Assembly (NCBI GenBank): GCA_046542255.1
Contig: JBKHBT010000056.1
Span: 1-21,464 of the forward strand
Length of the DNA: 21,464 bases
Direction: 5' to 3'
From: JBKHBT01 sp046542255
GTDB taxonomy: Bacteria; UBP14; UBA6098; JBKHBT01
This document shows positions 7,351-14,568 of the stretch, piece after piece. The translations under genes and the position numbers were made by a program. Below the pieces are notes generated by a model. It saw only the letters and a program-made list of their open reading frames with translations. It was not told the origin of the DNA and did no database searches. Within the stretch, counting starts at the first letter, position 1. The number at the start of each line of letters is the position of its first letter.

Positions 7351-7851
7351 ATGACACTATCTGATAAAACAATATTTTGCCGTTTCTGTGGCGGTTTGTT
7401 GGTTGATAGATTTATCGAGGGCAAAGATCGCTTGATTTGTGATCAATGTAAAATGATAACTTATATTAATCCGGTACCTGCTTCTGCTGTTGTCGTTCTC
7501 AAGGACAATAAGGTTCTTCTTGTAAAAAGAGGCGCAGAACCCAAAAAAGGGATGTGGTGCCTGCCAGGTGGCTTCATGGAAGTCGATGAATCTCCCGAAG
7601 ACTGTGCTATCCGAGAATTAAAAGAAGAAACCGCTTTAGATGCAAATACATACGAACTTTTGGGCCTATATTCGCAAAAAGACGGTCGATATATGAATGT
7701 GCTTCTTATGGGTTATTTTATAGATGAGTATGAAGGTTCTCCCATTGCCGCAGATGATGCTATCGATATCGGCTGGTTTTCTTATGATGAGCTGCCCAGG
7801 CTTGCATTCAAAGGCCATAGGTACTTCATAGATTTGGTATTCAAGCAATAA
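7351..7851 (+). CDS. NUDIX hydrolase with N-terminal zinc ribbon
   Basis: A 166-residue cytoplasmic pyrophosphohydrolase acting on a nucleoside diphosphate linked to another group. Residues 10-33 form a zinc ribbon (Cys10, Cys13, Cys30, Cys33), as in NudC-like and ADP-ribose pyrophosphatase-like members. The Nudix box runs from Gly74 to Leu96, with Glu80, Arg88-Glu89 and Glu92-Glu93 in place; the usual glycine near its end is Ala95. The size and ribbon match a common single-domain family rather than full-length NudC. GGAG lies five bases before ATG 7351. It is the last gene of the four-gene plus-strand run; the next gene converges from the right. The substrate is unknown. Confidence 0.88.
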   Translation: MTLSDKTIFCRFCGGLLVDRFIEGKDRLICDQCKMITYINPVPASAVVVLKDNKVLLVKRGAEPKKGMWCLPGGFMEVDESPEDCAIRELKEETALDANTYELLGLYSQKDGRYMNVLLMGYFIDEYEGSPIAADDAIDIGWFSYDELPRLAFKGHRYFIDLVFKQ

Positions 7852-7958
7852 TATCTCTAATTTACAGAATTAATACATTTATATTTTAATACTCGGGCTT
7901 TTGGATACATCTCTTATTATCCCGAATTTTGTTTCGCTTCTTACTGATTCCAAAGAGT

Positions 7959-10292
7959 CTATTTCAAATACAAAACCTTTTTGGATGCAGTCTCATTATC
8001 GGAAGAAACTCTAATAAAATACATTCCAGAATCGAGATTTTTCGAAGGCGACCACTTGCCGGCCGCAGGATCGATTCGCTCAATAAGATTGCCAGTAATA
8101 TCGTAAACTGTTATGGTCTCGATATCTTCTCCTGTGATATTAATACTGGAATTAAAAGGATTAGGATAGATTGTGATTTCAAGCGCATCGGGTTTATCCT
8201 GATAGTTTTCTGCAATAGCTGTTGGCAGGTATCCATAAACCATCATATCATCGATGTACCAACCAGGAGCAGCTACATAAGGGTCTGAGCAGAAATCCAA
8301 TTGAAATTGAATATCATGGCCAATAAAGGCCGTCAAATCGATAATGCATTTTTTCCAGCCATTGGAACTTCCGGCAAAGCAACTTTCGCCAGCAAGGTCG
8401 CTATGATCAACAAATACACCATCATAACCTCCATCAGGCTCGATTATTGCAAATTCGCCGCCATCTAAAGAGATCTTAATATTGCCTCCATCATAAAGTA
8501 CATCTGGTTCTGCTTCTGTTGAATACCAGTGCCAGAAAGAAAATCTCGCAATTTCAAGCTCATCTGGAAGGGTATAGGTATCAGTTGTTATGCTGGAAAG
8601 CGTATTATTGCTATAGTCTCTGGAAAGCTTCGTAGCCAAGAGCATTTCACCATTATAGGCCGAACTAACTCCATGTGAAGGTATGCCTCTTTCCCAGTCA
8701 TTTGATGCTGCGAAGCCAGTGCTTGTTTCGAAATCATATTCTGCAATAACAAAGGGAGTTCCCACTGTAAACTCGATTGTGTCGCTATTGTAATAACCAT
8801 TGGGGTCCATAGTGATAACTTCGAGCTGGCAATTTTCATCGAGCATCATGGAGCTATCGACTCGAATCATGAAGCCCATCTCGCTATTAGCAATATCGAA
8901 AGACTCGATATCGCCTATAAAAATGCTGTCCTGGATGACTTCTGAGATTCCATAAACCGGATTGCATTTAGAATAAATATCAACAGCATCAGCAATTCCG
9001 GCATTTTTAATGCTAATATGTATTCTGATATCTTCATTAGGGTCCGCAAAGCCGCTTCCATCACCAGTAGTATCTGAAAGGACGAAATTTTCGAAAAGAG
9101 GTGCGCTTCCAGCTGCGAGGGACATATAGATACATGGCCATTGCTGAGATAAAACAAGAGGCATTTTCCTATCCAGACTCGGCCAGAAACCATCGGATGA
9201 GAGGCCAACTTCAGGTACAAAGGAGAATATCTTTGGCTTGGTTTCCTGTTCGCCATACATCCAGTCGAATGTACCACCATTGGCATCATAAAGAAGGTCA
9301 TCGCCATAAGGGTAGCCATTGTATTTGCCCATTTGTGCGCCAAGCTCGGTATAGATGTCTTCATCAGGATTGGTTACAGAGCTATTGTAGCCCCAGGGAT
9401 GAAGATACATTCCGCTATATGAATGGAAGTTAAGATGCGTTACGAATTCATGGTCATTTGCCAGATTCCTATATGCCTGAGTTTCTGGCTCGGAAAAAGC
9501 AGATGGCCCACGATAGGTTTCAGAACTTGTTGATGGAGATGAACCGGCATCATCATAGGCCCATTCATAGCCAAAATTGCGATTCAAATCTACGCCCCAT
9601 GTACCATCGCCATTGTTTCTGCGGTTTTTGCGCCACATTCCACCACCATGTGGGTCAGTGGATTGATTTCTCATGACTCCATCAGGATTAACAACCGGCA
9701 CAAAATAGATTTCCCTATTATCGACAATATAGGTAGCAACTGGATCGGTTCCATATCCATCTATCAGCCATCGCATATAATAAATCAGTATTTCATGGGT
9801 GATTACTTCACGTGCATGAATCAATGCATCGAGATAGATCTCGGGTTCGTCTTCATCAACCGAAGCATTGTCCGAAATTTTGACAATCCAGATATCATTG
9901 CCATTATGTGTAGTACCGATAGATACTTTTTCTGTCATCAGGCCTTCGGATACAGCATAAAGCGAGTCCAGAAATTCATAAGTCTCTTCCACAGTACGAT
10001 ATCCGCCCATATCCAAAGTAGGGTAGAGGTGGCTTTGGCTTTCGAGCCTTTCTTGATAGAATTTTTCCATATCATCGATCTCGATATCATATTTAATTCC
10101 AAGATTATTGAGCCTTTCGATGTCATTAAAATTTGCTACGGCCTTTATACCAAACCGGGGGTCTGCTTCGACTATATCGAAGCCCTTACCGGCTAATTCT
10201 TTTTCATAGTGAAAAGCTATATTCACAAGAGAATAATCTGCTAATATTAGTGCGCATAAAAATGACAACAGGATAAATTTGGATTTCATCAT
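7959..10292 (-). CDS. secreted zinc carboxypeptidase (peptidase M14) with C-terminal sorting domain
   Basis: A 777-residue exported metallopeptidase that should remove C-terminal residues from peptides. A signal peptide (1 to about 18) and a propeptide-like stretch precede the M14 catalytic domain (about 90-395). Zinc ligands are His159 and Glu162 in HARE and His290 in FHSYSG; DLNRN (235-239) holds the substrate-binding Asn/Arg and Glu361 in VPEVG is the catalytic base. A CARDB-like domain follows (about 400-515), then a MAM-like beta sandwich (about 520-695) and a PNPFN sorting domain (about 705-777). AGGAG precedes two consecutive ATGs; the second (10289) has the better six-base spacing. 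A promoter lies about 45 bp upstream. The cargo domain suggests a surface or extracellular protein-degrading role. Confidence 0.93.
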   Translation of the reverse strand: MMKSKFILLSFLCALILADYSLVNIAFHYEKELAGKGFDIVEADPRFGIKAVANFNDIERLNNLGIKYDIEIDDMEKFYQERLESQSHLYPTLDMGGYRTVEETYEFLDSLYAVSEGLMTEKVSIGTTHNGNDIWIVKISDNASVDEDEPEIYLDALIHAREVITHEILIYYMRWLIDGYGTDPVATYIVDNREIYFVPVVNPDGVMRNQSTDPHGGGMWRKNRRNNGDGTWGVDLNRNFGYEWAYDDAGSSPSTSSETYRGPSAFSEPETQAYRNLANDHEFVTHLNFHSYSGMYLHPWGYNSSVTNPDEDIYTELGAQMGKYNGYPYGDDLLYDANGGTFDWMYGEQETKPKIFSFVPEVGLSSDGFWPSLDRKMPLVLSQQWPCIYMSLAAGSAPLFENFVLSDTTGDGSGFADPNEDIRIHISIKNAGIADAVDIYSKCNPVYGISEVIQDSIFIGDIESFDIANSEMGFMIRVDSSMMLDENCQLEVITMDPNGYYNSDTIEFTVGTPFVIAEYDFETSTGFAASNDWERGIPSHGVSSAYNGEMLLATKLSRDYSNNTLSSITTDTYTLPDELEIARFSFWHWYSTEAEPDVLYDGGNIKISLDGGEFAIIEPDGGYDGVFVDHSDLAGESCFAGSSNGWKKCIIDLTAFIGHDIQFQLDFCSDPYVAAPGWYIDDMMVYGYLPTAIAENYQDKPDALEITIYPNPFNSSINITGEDIETITVYDITGNLIERIDPAAGKWSPSKNLDSGMYFIRVSSDNETASKKVLYLK

Positions 10293-10336
10293 TAACTCCT
10301 AAGGCAAAATATAATTTACACTTCACATCTACCTTC

Positions 10337-10365
10337 ATAATAAAAAAAATAAACAAAATAGTCAA
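10337..10365 (-). promoter_or_regulatory. sigma-70-type promoter of the M14 carboxypeptidase
   Basis: On the minus strand TTGACT (10360-10365), a 17-bp T-rich spacer and TATTAT (10337-10342) lie just upstream of the gene. The -35 hexamer lies before the stop of the broken transporter gene, so the promoter is independent of it. Confidence 0.6.
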
Positions 10366-10373
10366 TGAGAATA

Positions 10374-10812
10374 CTATTTTTTGATTCCTCTGCTCTTCAG
10401 CATTTTATTTCTCTGGTAAACAGCAGCAATTATGATAATGACTCCGCCCATAAAGCTAAGAATATCTGGCATTTCCTTGAAGAAAATATAGCCTGTAATA
10501 ACAGCAAATATTATATGTGCGTATTTGTAAAGAGCGACCTCTGTTGCCTTTGTATAGTGATAGCTTTTTGTGAGTGCAATTTGGCCGATAGTGGCGAAAA
10601 TGCCAGTTCCGATAAGGCCTATCATTTCCATTAAATCAGGATTTTCGAATTGGAAAAGCAAAAGCGGAGTTGTTGCAAGAAGCGATACCATTGAGAAATG
10701 GAAAACTATCTTATTCGCTGGTTCTTTTTCCGACATAGCACGAATCAAAGTATAGGCAGCTCCAGAGAAAATCGCGCCCAATAGGCCAATAAGAGCCGGA
10801 ATATTTATAAAA
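10374..10812 (-). pseudogene. truncated EamA/DMT-family transporter, C-terminal half only
   Basis: About 145 residues match the second EamA domain of ten-TM drug/metabolite transporters: five hydrophobic segments beginning at IPALIGLLGAIFSGAAYTLI and ending at GGVIIIIAAVYQ. The whole first EamA domain (five helices, about 140 residues) is missing. The frame stays open rightward to 10850, but that part is the reverse reading of tRNA-Leu, so the initiation codon found there is not a genuine gene start. The homology stops within a few bases of the tRNA 3' end. No ribosome site or promoter of its own is visible. It is most simply a gene cut by a rearrangement at the tRNA; a short expressed five-TM protein is a less likely reading. 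Confidence 0.7.
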
Positions 10813-10828
10813 TGCCGGGAGCCGGAAT
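10793..10828. repeat. 10-bp direct repeat at the tRNA/transporter junction
   Basis: GAGCCGGAAT (plus strand) occurs at 10793-10802, inside the broken transporter, and at 10819-10828, in the T-arm and acceptor of tRNA-Leu. The copies are 26 bp apart and bracket the junction, as a recombination footprint might. Confidence 0.5.
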
Positions 10829-10897
10829 CGAACCGGCACGGTGCAAGCACCGAGGGATTTTAAGTCCCTTGCGTCTACCTGGTTCCGCCATCCCGGC
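10813..10897 (-). tRNA. tRNA-Leu (anticodon UAA)
   Basis: An 85-nt class II tRNA. The acceptor stem GCCGGGA (10891-10897 on plus as complement) pairs with TCCCGGC (10814-10820), followed by discriminator A. The anticodon loop CTTAAAA sits on an AGGGA/TCCCT stem, giving anticodon UAA. The long variable arm CGGTG-CTTG-CACCG and the T-loop GTTCGAATC are clear. The 3' CCA is not encoded, so it must be added after transcription. It reads UUA and UUG codons. Confidence 0.96.
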
Positions 10898-10924
10898 ATT
10901 ATCATCAGATATCAAAGGATTAGT

Positions 10925-10952
10925 AATTTATACTTGAAAGGCAAAATGTCAA
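10925..10952 (-). promoter_or_regulatory. sigma-70-type promoter of tRNA-Leu
   Basis: On the minus strand, consensus TTGACA (10947-10952), a 16-bp spacer and TAAATT (10925-10930) place the start of transcription roughly 20 bp before the tRNA 5' end. Confidence 0.65.
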
Positions 10953-10985
10953 ATAGAAATTTAAGGTAGAGATGAAATTTGTTAA

Positions 10986-11801
10986 TTACCAATTCATACA
11001 AATATCACGTATTACATCATGCATCAATATCTCTGTAAGGTCTTCCAGTGCAATCGGAATTTCATCATATCCGGTATCGATTGGTTTGAAGGCATAATGT
11101 ACTCTTGTATATTGATCTATATCTGTTGTTGTCCTGTATGAGAGAACAGCGCCATCTTTTGTGCGCATTGCCTTGATTCGAACTTCATAGCCATCTTCTG
11201 ATGCCTGCGAAGGTATAAAATTGACTTCTATCAAAAGGTCGATTTTTTCTCTTAAGGCACTTATCTCGGCCTCGCGAAGGTCGGTTAGTTCAAGCTCATT
11301 GGCTGTCTGACGAAGGGCAAGAGCTTTGTCGATTATTCGCGCCTCAGACTGGAGCAAAATATGCATTATACGCTCTTCAATAGTAGCAGATAGAATCTCA
11401 TCGATATCTTCGACTTGATTAGTATATGGGATATATCTTTCAGTATAGACTTTTTTGGTGATTTCATTATTGCCCTTCGTAGTAAATTCGAGCACATTTT
11501 TATCCTCTATATGCCATGATGATATTCGAGTATTTAAATCACTATTATAGAAAATCCCTGTTTTGATATGTTTTAGGATATTGCATCCCAGATTCTGGTA
11601 ATTAGAAGTGCTGCTTTTTGTAGTGCTTCGATCATTGCTTTCATAATAATTCCCACGATGCCTGAAATTGTCTGCAGGCTGGGGCAGACGGTCCTGGTAT
11701 ATTTGCATATCGCGCGGTGGAGCTGTATTTCCGGGGGGTGTTTCTTTCCAGCATGAAAAACCCAGTATCATAAGTAAAATTGTGAATAATAGCTTTTTCA
11801 T
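10986..11801 (-). CDS. lipoprotein of unknown function, third gene of the LpoB-like operon
   Basis: A 271-residue predicted lipoprotein: the signal peptide ends with a lipobox (LGFSC) and Cys17 as the lipidation site. Residues 20-70 are a polar, Ser/Thr/Asn-rich spacer; residues 70-271 form a mixed alpha/beta domain with a helical stretch (about 140-195) rich in Glu and Leu. I do not recognise the domain; the final part (RIKAMRTKDGAVLSYRTTT) has the flavour of LPP20/CsgG-like assembly lipoproteins, a weak resemblance only. It begins eight bases after the YcfL-like gene ends, with AAGGA upstream of ATG 11801, so it is co-transcribed. Its place suggests an envelope partner of the two upstream proteins. 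Confidence 0.7.
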   Translation of the reverse strand: MKKLLFTILLMILGFSCWKETPPGNTAPPRDMQIYQDRLPQPADNFRHRGNYYESNDRSTTKSSTSNYQNLGCNILKHIKTGIFYNSDLNTRISSWHIEDKNVLEFTTKGNNEITKKVYTERYIPYTNQVEDIDEILSATIEERIMHILLQSEARIIDKALALRQTANELELTDLREAEISALREKIDLLIEVNFIPSQASEDGYEVRIKAMRTKDGAVLSYRTTTDIDQYTRVHYAFKPIDTGYDEIPIALEDLTEILMHDVIRDICMNW

Positions 11802-11809
11802 TTTTTTCC

Positions 11810-12700
11810 TTAAAAATTAAAAAAAAATCCTATATCAAAAACCATGTCACTTCCTTCATCATCTTTAAACTCCGAATAAAAACCGACCCCAAGGTTAAAA
11901 CCGAAAGATTGCCCAAGTTGAAAGTCATACCCTGCTACTACTCCCGGGCCGCCATGATTTTTGCCATCGATAACCGTTAACCAAATAATGGCATCGAAGT
12001 ATAGATTTTTATAAATATATGTCTTTAGGCCCTGATTTGCCGAATATCCTTGTGTGCTAATATCATATCCGGCACCAAGGTGATAAGCAATTCCGACATT
12101 TCCTAAAGATGTATTATATTGAAACTTTGCACCAACGCCAGAATATGAAATACCAACTCCCATACCTATTGAGGACGGATTAGGAGCTGAACTTGCAAAA
12201 TTTGTATCATCTTTTGAAGGTTTTTCTTTTTGTTTTGGCTTAATCTTTCTTTTTTTCTGGGTATATTCTCTTTGCTCAACTTCTTTAACCTCGATATAAT
12301 ACGAATCGATGTCCTTTTGTATCGACTGTGTGCGATAGGTTTCTACCCCTAACTCTGTTAGATAAAGGAACTGCCATTCAGTAACTTCAAGCTCCCTGCC
12401 TGAAGCATCATAAAAATGTGTCCTGACAGAAAGCCGATAATCTTTATGGCGGCTAAGATTTCGGAGCTGTGTCCATACTTCGAGAGTATTTGTTGCGGTT
12501 CTATTGCTTCCAATATCATCCACGGCGATTCTTGCACTAAGTTCATTGTCCAGAAAAACCACTTGATTAAGTGGCTGCTTTTTATTGGGATTATTGTATC
12601 CAACCGATGCACGGCTGGCGCATCCGAATTCAAAAATCATTATAAGAAAAAGAATAAATACTATTAATCGGGGCTTTATATTTCTAAGTTTTGATATCAT
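11810..12700 (-). CDS. lipoprotein with YcfL-like domain and beta-rich C-terminal domain
   Basis: A 296-residue predicted lipoprotein with Cys27 after FEFGC. Residues about 45-135 resemble the YcfL (DUF1425) domain: TLEVWTQLRNLSRHKDYRL followed by RTHFYDASGREL and EWQFLYL parallels the LRVQ-N-S-YRF-WFD-G-W pattern of that family. A Lys-rich linker (145-165) leads to about 120 residues of alternating Gly/aromatic strands (GMGVGISYSGVGAKFQYN, then GVGFYSEF, ending FDIGFFFNF). The terminal phenylalanine and strand pattern resemble a small outer-membrane beta-barrel. ATG 12700 overlaps the stop of the LpoB-like gene by four bases (ATGA). In Enterobacteria, ycfL is next to lpoB, as here. The barrel reading is inference. 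Confidence 0.6.
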   Translation of the reverse strand: MISKLRNIKPRLIVFILFLIMIFEFGCASRASVGYNNPNKKQPLNQVVFLDNELSARIAVDDIGSNRTATNTLEVWTQLRNLSRHKDYRLSVRTHFYDASGRELEVTEWQFLYLTELGVETYRTQSIQKDIDSYYIEVKEVEQREYTQKKRKIKPKQKEKPSKDDTNFASSAPNPSSIGMGVGISYSGVGAKFQYNTSLGNVGIAYHLGAGYDISTQGYSANQGLKTYIYKNLYFDAIIWLTVIDGKNHGGPGVVAGYDFQLGQSFGFNLGVGFYSEFKDDEGSDMVFDIGFFFNF

Positions 12701-14079
12701 TTATAGATAAGGGAATCTATTCCTTCTTTGAGGATTTTATAATTATTGCTCCAAACAATGAAACCATTATTTAAATCTATCATCTCGAATGTAAACAGGA
12801 AATAATTTGACTTATGAAGTGATTCTGGGTCGATAATATTTTGCGACACAATTCGACCTGCGAGTTTAAAATCTGCGCCTGCAGGATTTTTGGATGAATA
12901 ATAGCCATCGCTGGTTAGTCCGGCCTTATGTATATCTCTTTCTTTTTCAATACTTTGGACATATTCTCGAGCAACAAATAAAATCCTTCCAGCAGATGCT
13001 CGTACAAGTTGTGTTCTAAGATCATCTGTAACAATATTGAGATTAATCTCCTGAGAAGACTCATTCTTGAAATCGCTAGCATCGATTATTACTCTCGGCG
13101 GGAAGGCTTTATTGCTAACGATAGGACAGGCCAATAAATCGCGAACCATTTTTCCAGTCATTGCATTTAGTTCCGGATAGCCGATTCCGGTTCCTGTGAA
13201 CATATCGGGGTCATAGGAAATATTATCAGTTGGAAGAGGTTTTTGTTCAGTCGCGGAATGAATAGATGTCTTTGCCTCGCGCTGAGACATGGGAACATTA
13301 ACATTGACAATCTTCTCTTTGGATGCTGTTTTAGCTGGCTTTTGGCCTTCATATCCCAATTTTGCCTGGTTTTGTTGATTATCCATGTCGCCCTGATAGC
13401 CGAAACGTGTTTTATTGTGTGAATATGGCGATGTTTTATCTTCGGGAGAAAATGTATTATCCTGGCTTTGACTGTTTGTATCATAATCACCAGAAGTATC
13501 GGCATTTTCGAATAAGGCATCTGTTGGCGCTTGATTATTGTCATTGGATTGATATCTTTTGGGGACATTGGCAGTAATAGAATTTGTTTCCTGCTGATAA
13601 GGGCGATATTTTGTATTAATAACTTCTTGTTGGTGTGGATTTTTTCTATAAGGTGTTTCGCTTTCAAATCCTGCGCCTACGATATATTTTTCTCCTGTCC
13701 TGTGCTCTGTATAAGTGCCTGCTGGAGATGCACTTTCAAATAGTTCATCAATATTTTCTGTGCTTTTATCTTCAGGAGGCGTAGGGGGCAGATACGTTCT
13801 TTTAGGTGCATTTTCGGCTTGCTGCTTTCTTATATCTTGAGCAGATCTTCCGAGTGCTACGCTAATAATCCATCCATAATCGGTACCATGCACAACTTTG
13901 GACCAATCGCCTTCGCTTGTAATAAATATCACAGAATCGCCACGGCCGAGTGCATCTATTTTCTTTGAGTCAACATCGGGTTTATCATATAGATGAGTCT
14001 TTTCGGCAATAACAGGCTTTTTCTCTGCTCTTGCAAAAGCGATAAATAATAGTAAAATTAATGCAAATCGTATTCTCAT
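12697..14079 (-). CDS. periplasmic SH3-LpoB-like protein (penicillin-binding-protein activator type)
   Basis: A 460-residue exported protein. The signal peptide ends with ARA (cleavage after 18) and has no lipobox, unlike LpoB of E. coli. Residues 20-78 are a bacterial SH3 domain (GDSVIFITSEGDWSKV, YGWI). Residues 80-290 are a disordered Asn/Gln/Pro linker with internal repeats. Residues 300-450 resemble LpoB: LNAMTGKMVRDLLACPIV, PPRVIIDASDFKNESSQEIN, TDDLRTQLVRA, GADFKLAGRIVSQ and FEMIDLNNGFIVWSN. LpoB is an outer-membrane activator of the peptidoglycan synthase PBP1b. This is the first gene of a three-gene operon and has its own promoter. The fusion and missing lipid anchor suggest that anchoring is supplied by a partner lipoprotein; that is inference. 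Confidence 0.7.
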   Translation of the reverse strand: MRIRFALILLLFIAFARAEKKPVIAEKTHLYDKPDVDSKKIDALGRGDSVIFITSEGDWSKVVHGTDYGWIISVALGRSAQDIRKQQAENAPKRTYLPPTPPEDKSTENIDELFESASPAGTYTEHRTGEKYIVGAGFESETPYRKNPHQQEVINTKYRPYQQETNSITANVPKRYQSNDNNQAPTDALFENADTSGDYDTNSQSQDNTFSPEDKTSPYSHNKTRFGYQGDMDNQQNQAKLGYEGQKPAKTASKEKIVNVNVPMSQREAKTSIHSATEQKPLPTDNISYDPDMFTGTGIGYPELNAMTGKMVRDLLACPIVSNKAFPPRVIIDASDFKNESSQEINLNIVTDDLRTQLVRASAGRILFVAREYVQSIEKERDIHKAGLTSDGYYSSKNPAGADFKLAGRIVSQNIIDPESLHKSNYFLFTFEMIDLNNGFIVWSNNYKILKEGIDSLIYK

Positions 14080-14179
14080 AGCAAAGCTCCCAATGCCATA
14101 GGCTCGATTATAGATTTCAATGCCGAAAGTTGCGAATTATTGGCTTCAATGACAAAATGCCATCTATAATTCATAAAAT

Positions 14180-14207
14180 AATATATTGATGCTTTGCGCA
14201 AAGTCAA
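14180..14207 (-). promoter_or_regulatory. sigma-70-type promoter of the LpoB-like operon
   Basis: On the minus strand, TTGACT (14202-14207), a 16-bp spacer containing TTGCGCAA and TATATT (14180-14185). The 5' leader would be about 95 bases. The symmetrical TTGCGCAA in the spacer could be an operator, but nothing else supports that. Confidence 0.6.
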
Positions 14208-14365
14208 GTAAAATTATTCAAACTTACTGAAAAATAGCATTTTAAGTCTTGATTTCTAAGATTTAATCTTAACTGATAGTTTTATATAGATAAAGACAAC
14301 AAACGAGAAAAGCGATTGATATTCATTCTTATGACAGCTATTACAATTTTCATTTAATCTCATTA

Positions 14366-14454
14366 CAAAGCTCTGCTTCGATTGTGTTTAGGCACTTAGC
14401 CATTATTGGAAGCGGAGCTTCCAAAAAGTAGAATTGTGAAGCAGAGCTTCGCAA
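14366..14454. repeat. three copies of a short palindromic hairpin repeat
   Basis: Copy 2 is the perfect palindrome TTGGAAGC-GGA-GCTTCCAA (14406-14424). Copy 3 is TTGTGAAGC-AGA-GCTTCGCAA (14434-14454) with one mismatch. Copy 1 (14366-14380) is a decayed copy with core AAGC-TCT-GCTT, inverted relative to the others. They share the core GAAGCNGAGCTTC and sit within 90 bp. Confidence 0.7.
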
Positions 14455-14512
14455 CTGGAGTTAAAGGAATTTTTTGTTTAAGCTTGTAAAAAAACTTAAT
14501 GCTGGATCGAGG

Positions 14513-14550
14513 AATTAAAAAAGCTCGGTAGGAACCGAGCTTTTTTAATT
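14513..14550 (-). terminator. perfect bidirectional rho-independent terminator
   Basis: A 17-bp perfect inverted repeat, AATTAAAAAAGCTCGGT (14513-14529) with its complement at 14534-14550 and a 4-base loop. The A and T tracts on the outside make it work in both directions. It lies 18 bp past the stop of the FnIII lipoprotein gene, whose operon it should end. Confidence 0.93.
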
Positions 14551-14568
14551 TTTGAACTGCTTGACTTC

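Larger units (their letters stand above)
14080..14512. other. intergenic region with promoter and palindromic repeats, no gene
   Basis: No coding frame is credible. From left to right it holds the promoter of the LpoB-like operon (14180-14207), a short perfect inverted repeat (TAAGAT-TTA-ATCTTA, 14257-14271) and a cluster of three hairpin repeats with the core GAAGCNGAGCTTC (14366-14454). It is very AT-rich between these. Confidence 0.6.

Noticed and set aside
7852..7958. Terminator between the converging NUDIX and carboxypeptidase genes
   Set aside because: Only long-loop pairs such as TCGGG/CCCGA exist; no compact hairpin with a T run.
9648..10196. 182-residue plus-strand open frame
   Set aside because: It lies wholly antisense to the M14 carboxypeptidase, whose conserved motifs prove the minus-strand frame; no ribosome site or family features.
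10374..10850. Complete 158-residue small multidrug transporter
   Set aside because: The first 13 residues or so are translated tRNA-Leu, and the rest is only the second domain of a ten-helix family.
13167..13667. 166-residue open frame on the minus strand
   Set aside because: Out-of-frame shadow inside the linker of the SH3-LpoB-like gene, created by its low-complexity A-rich codons.
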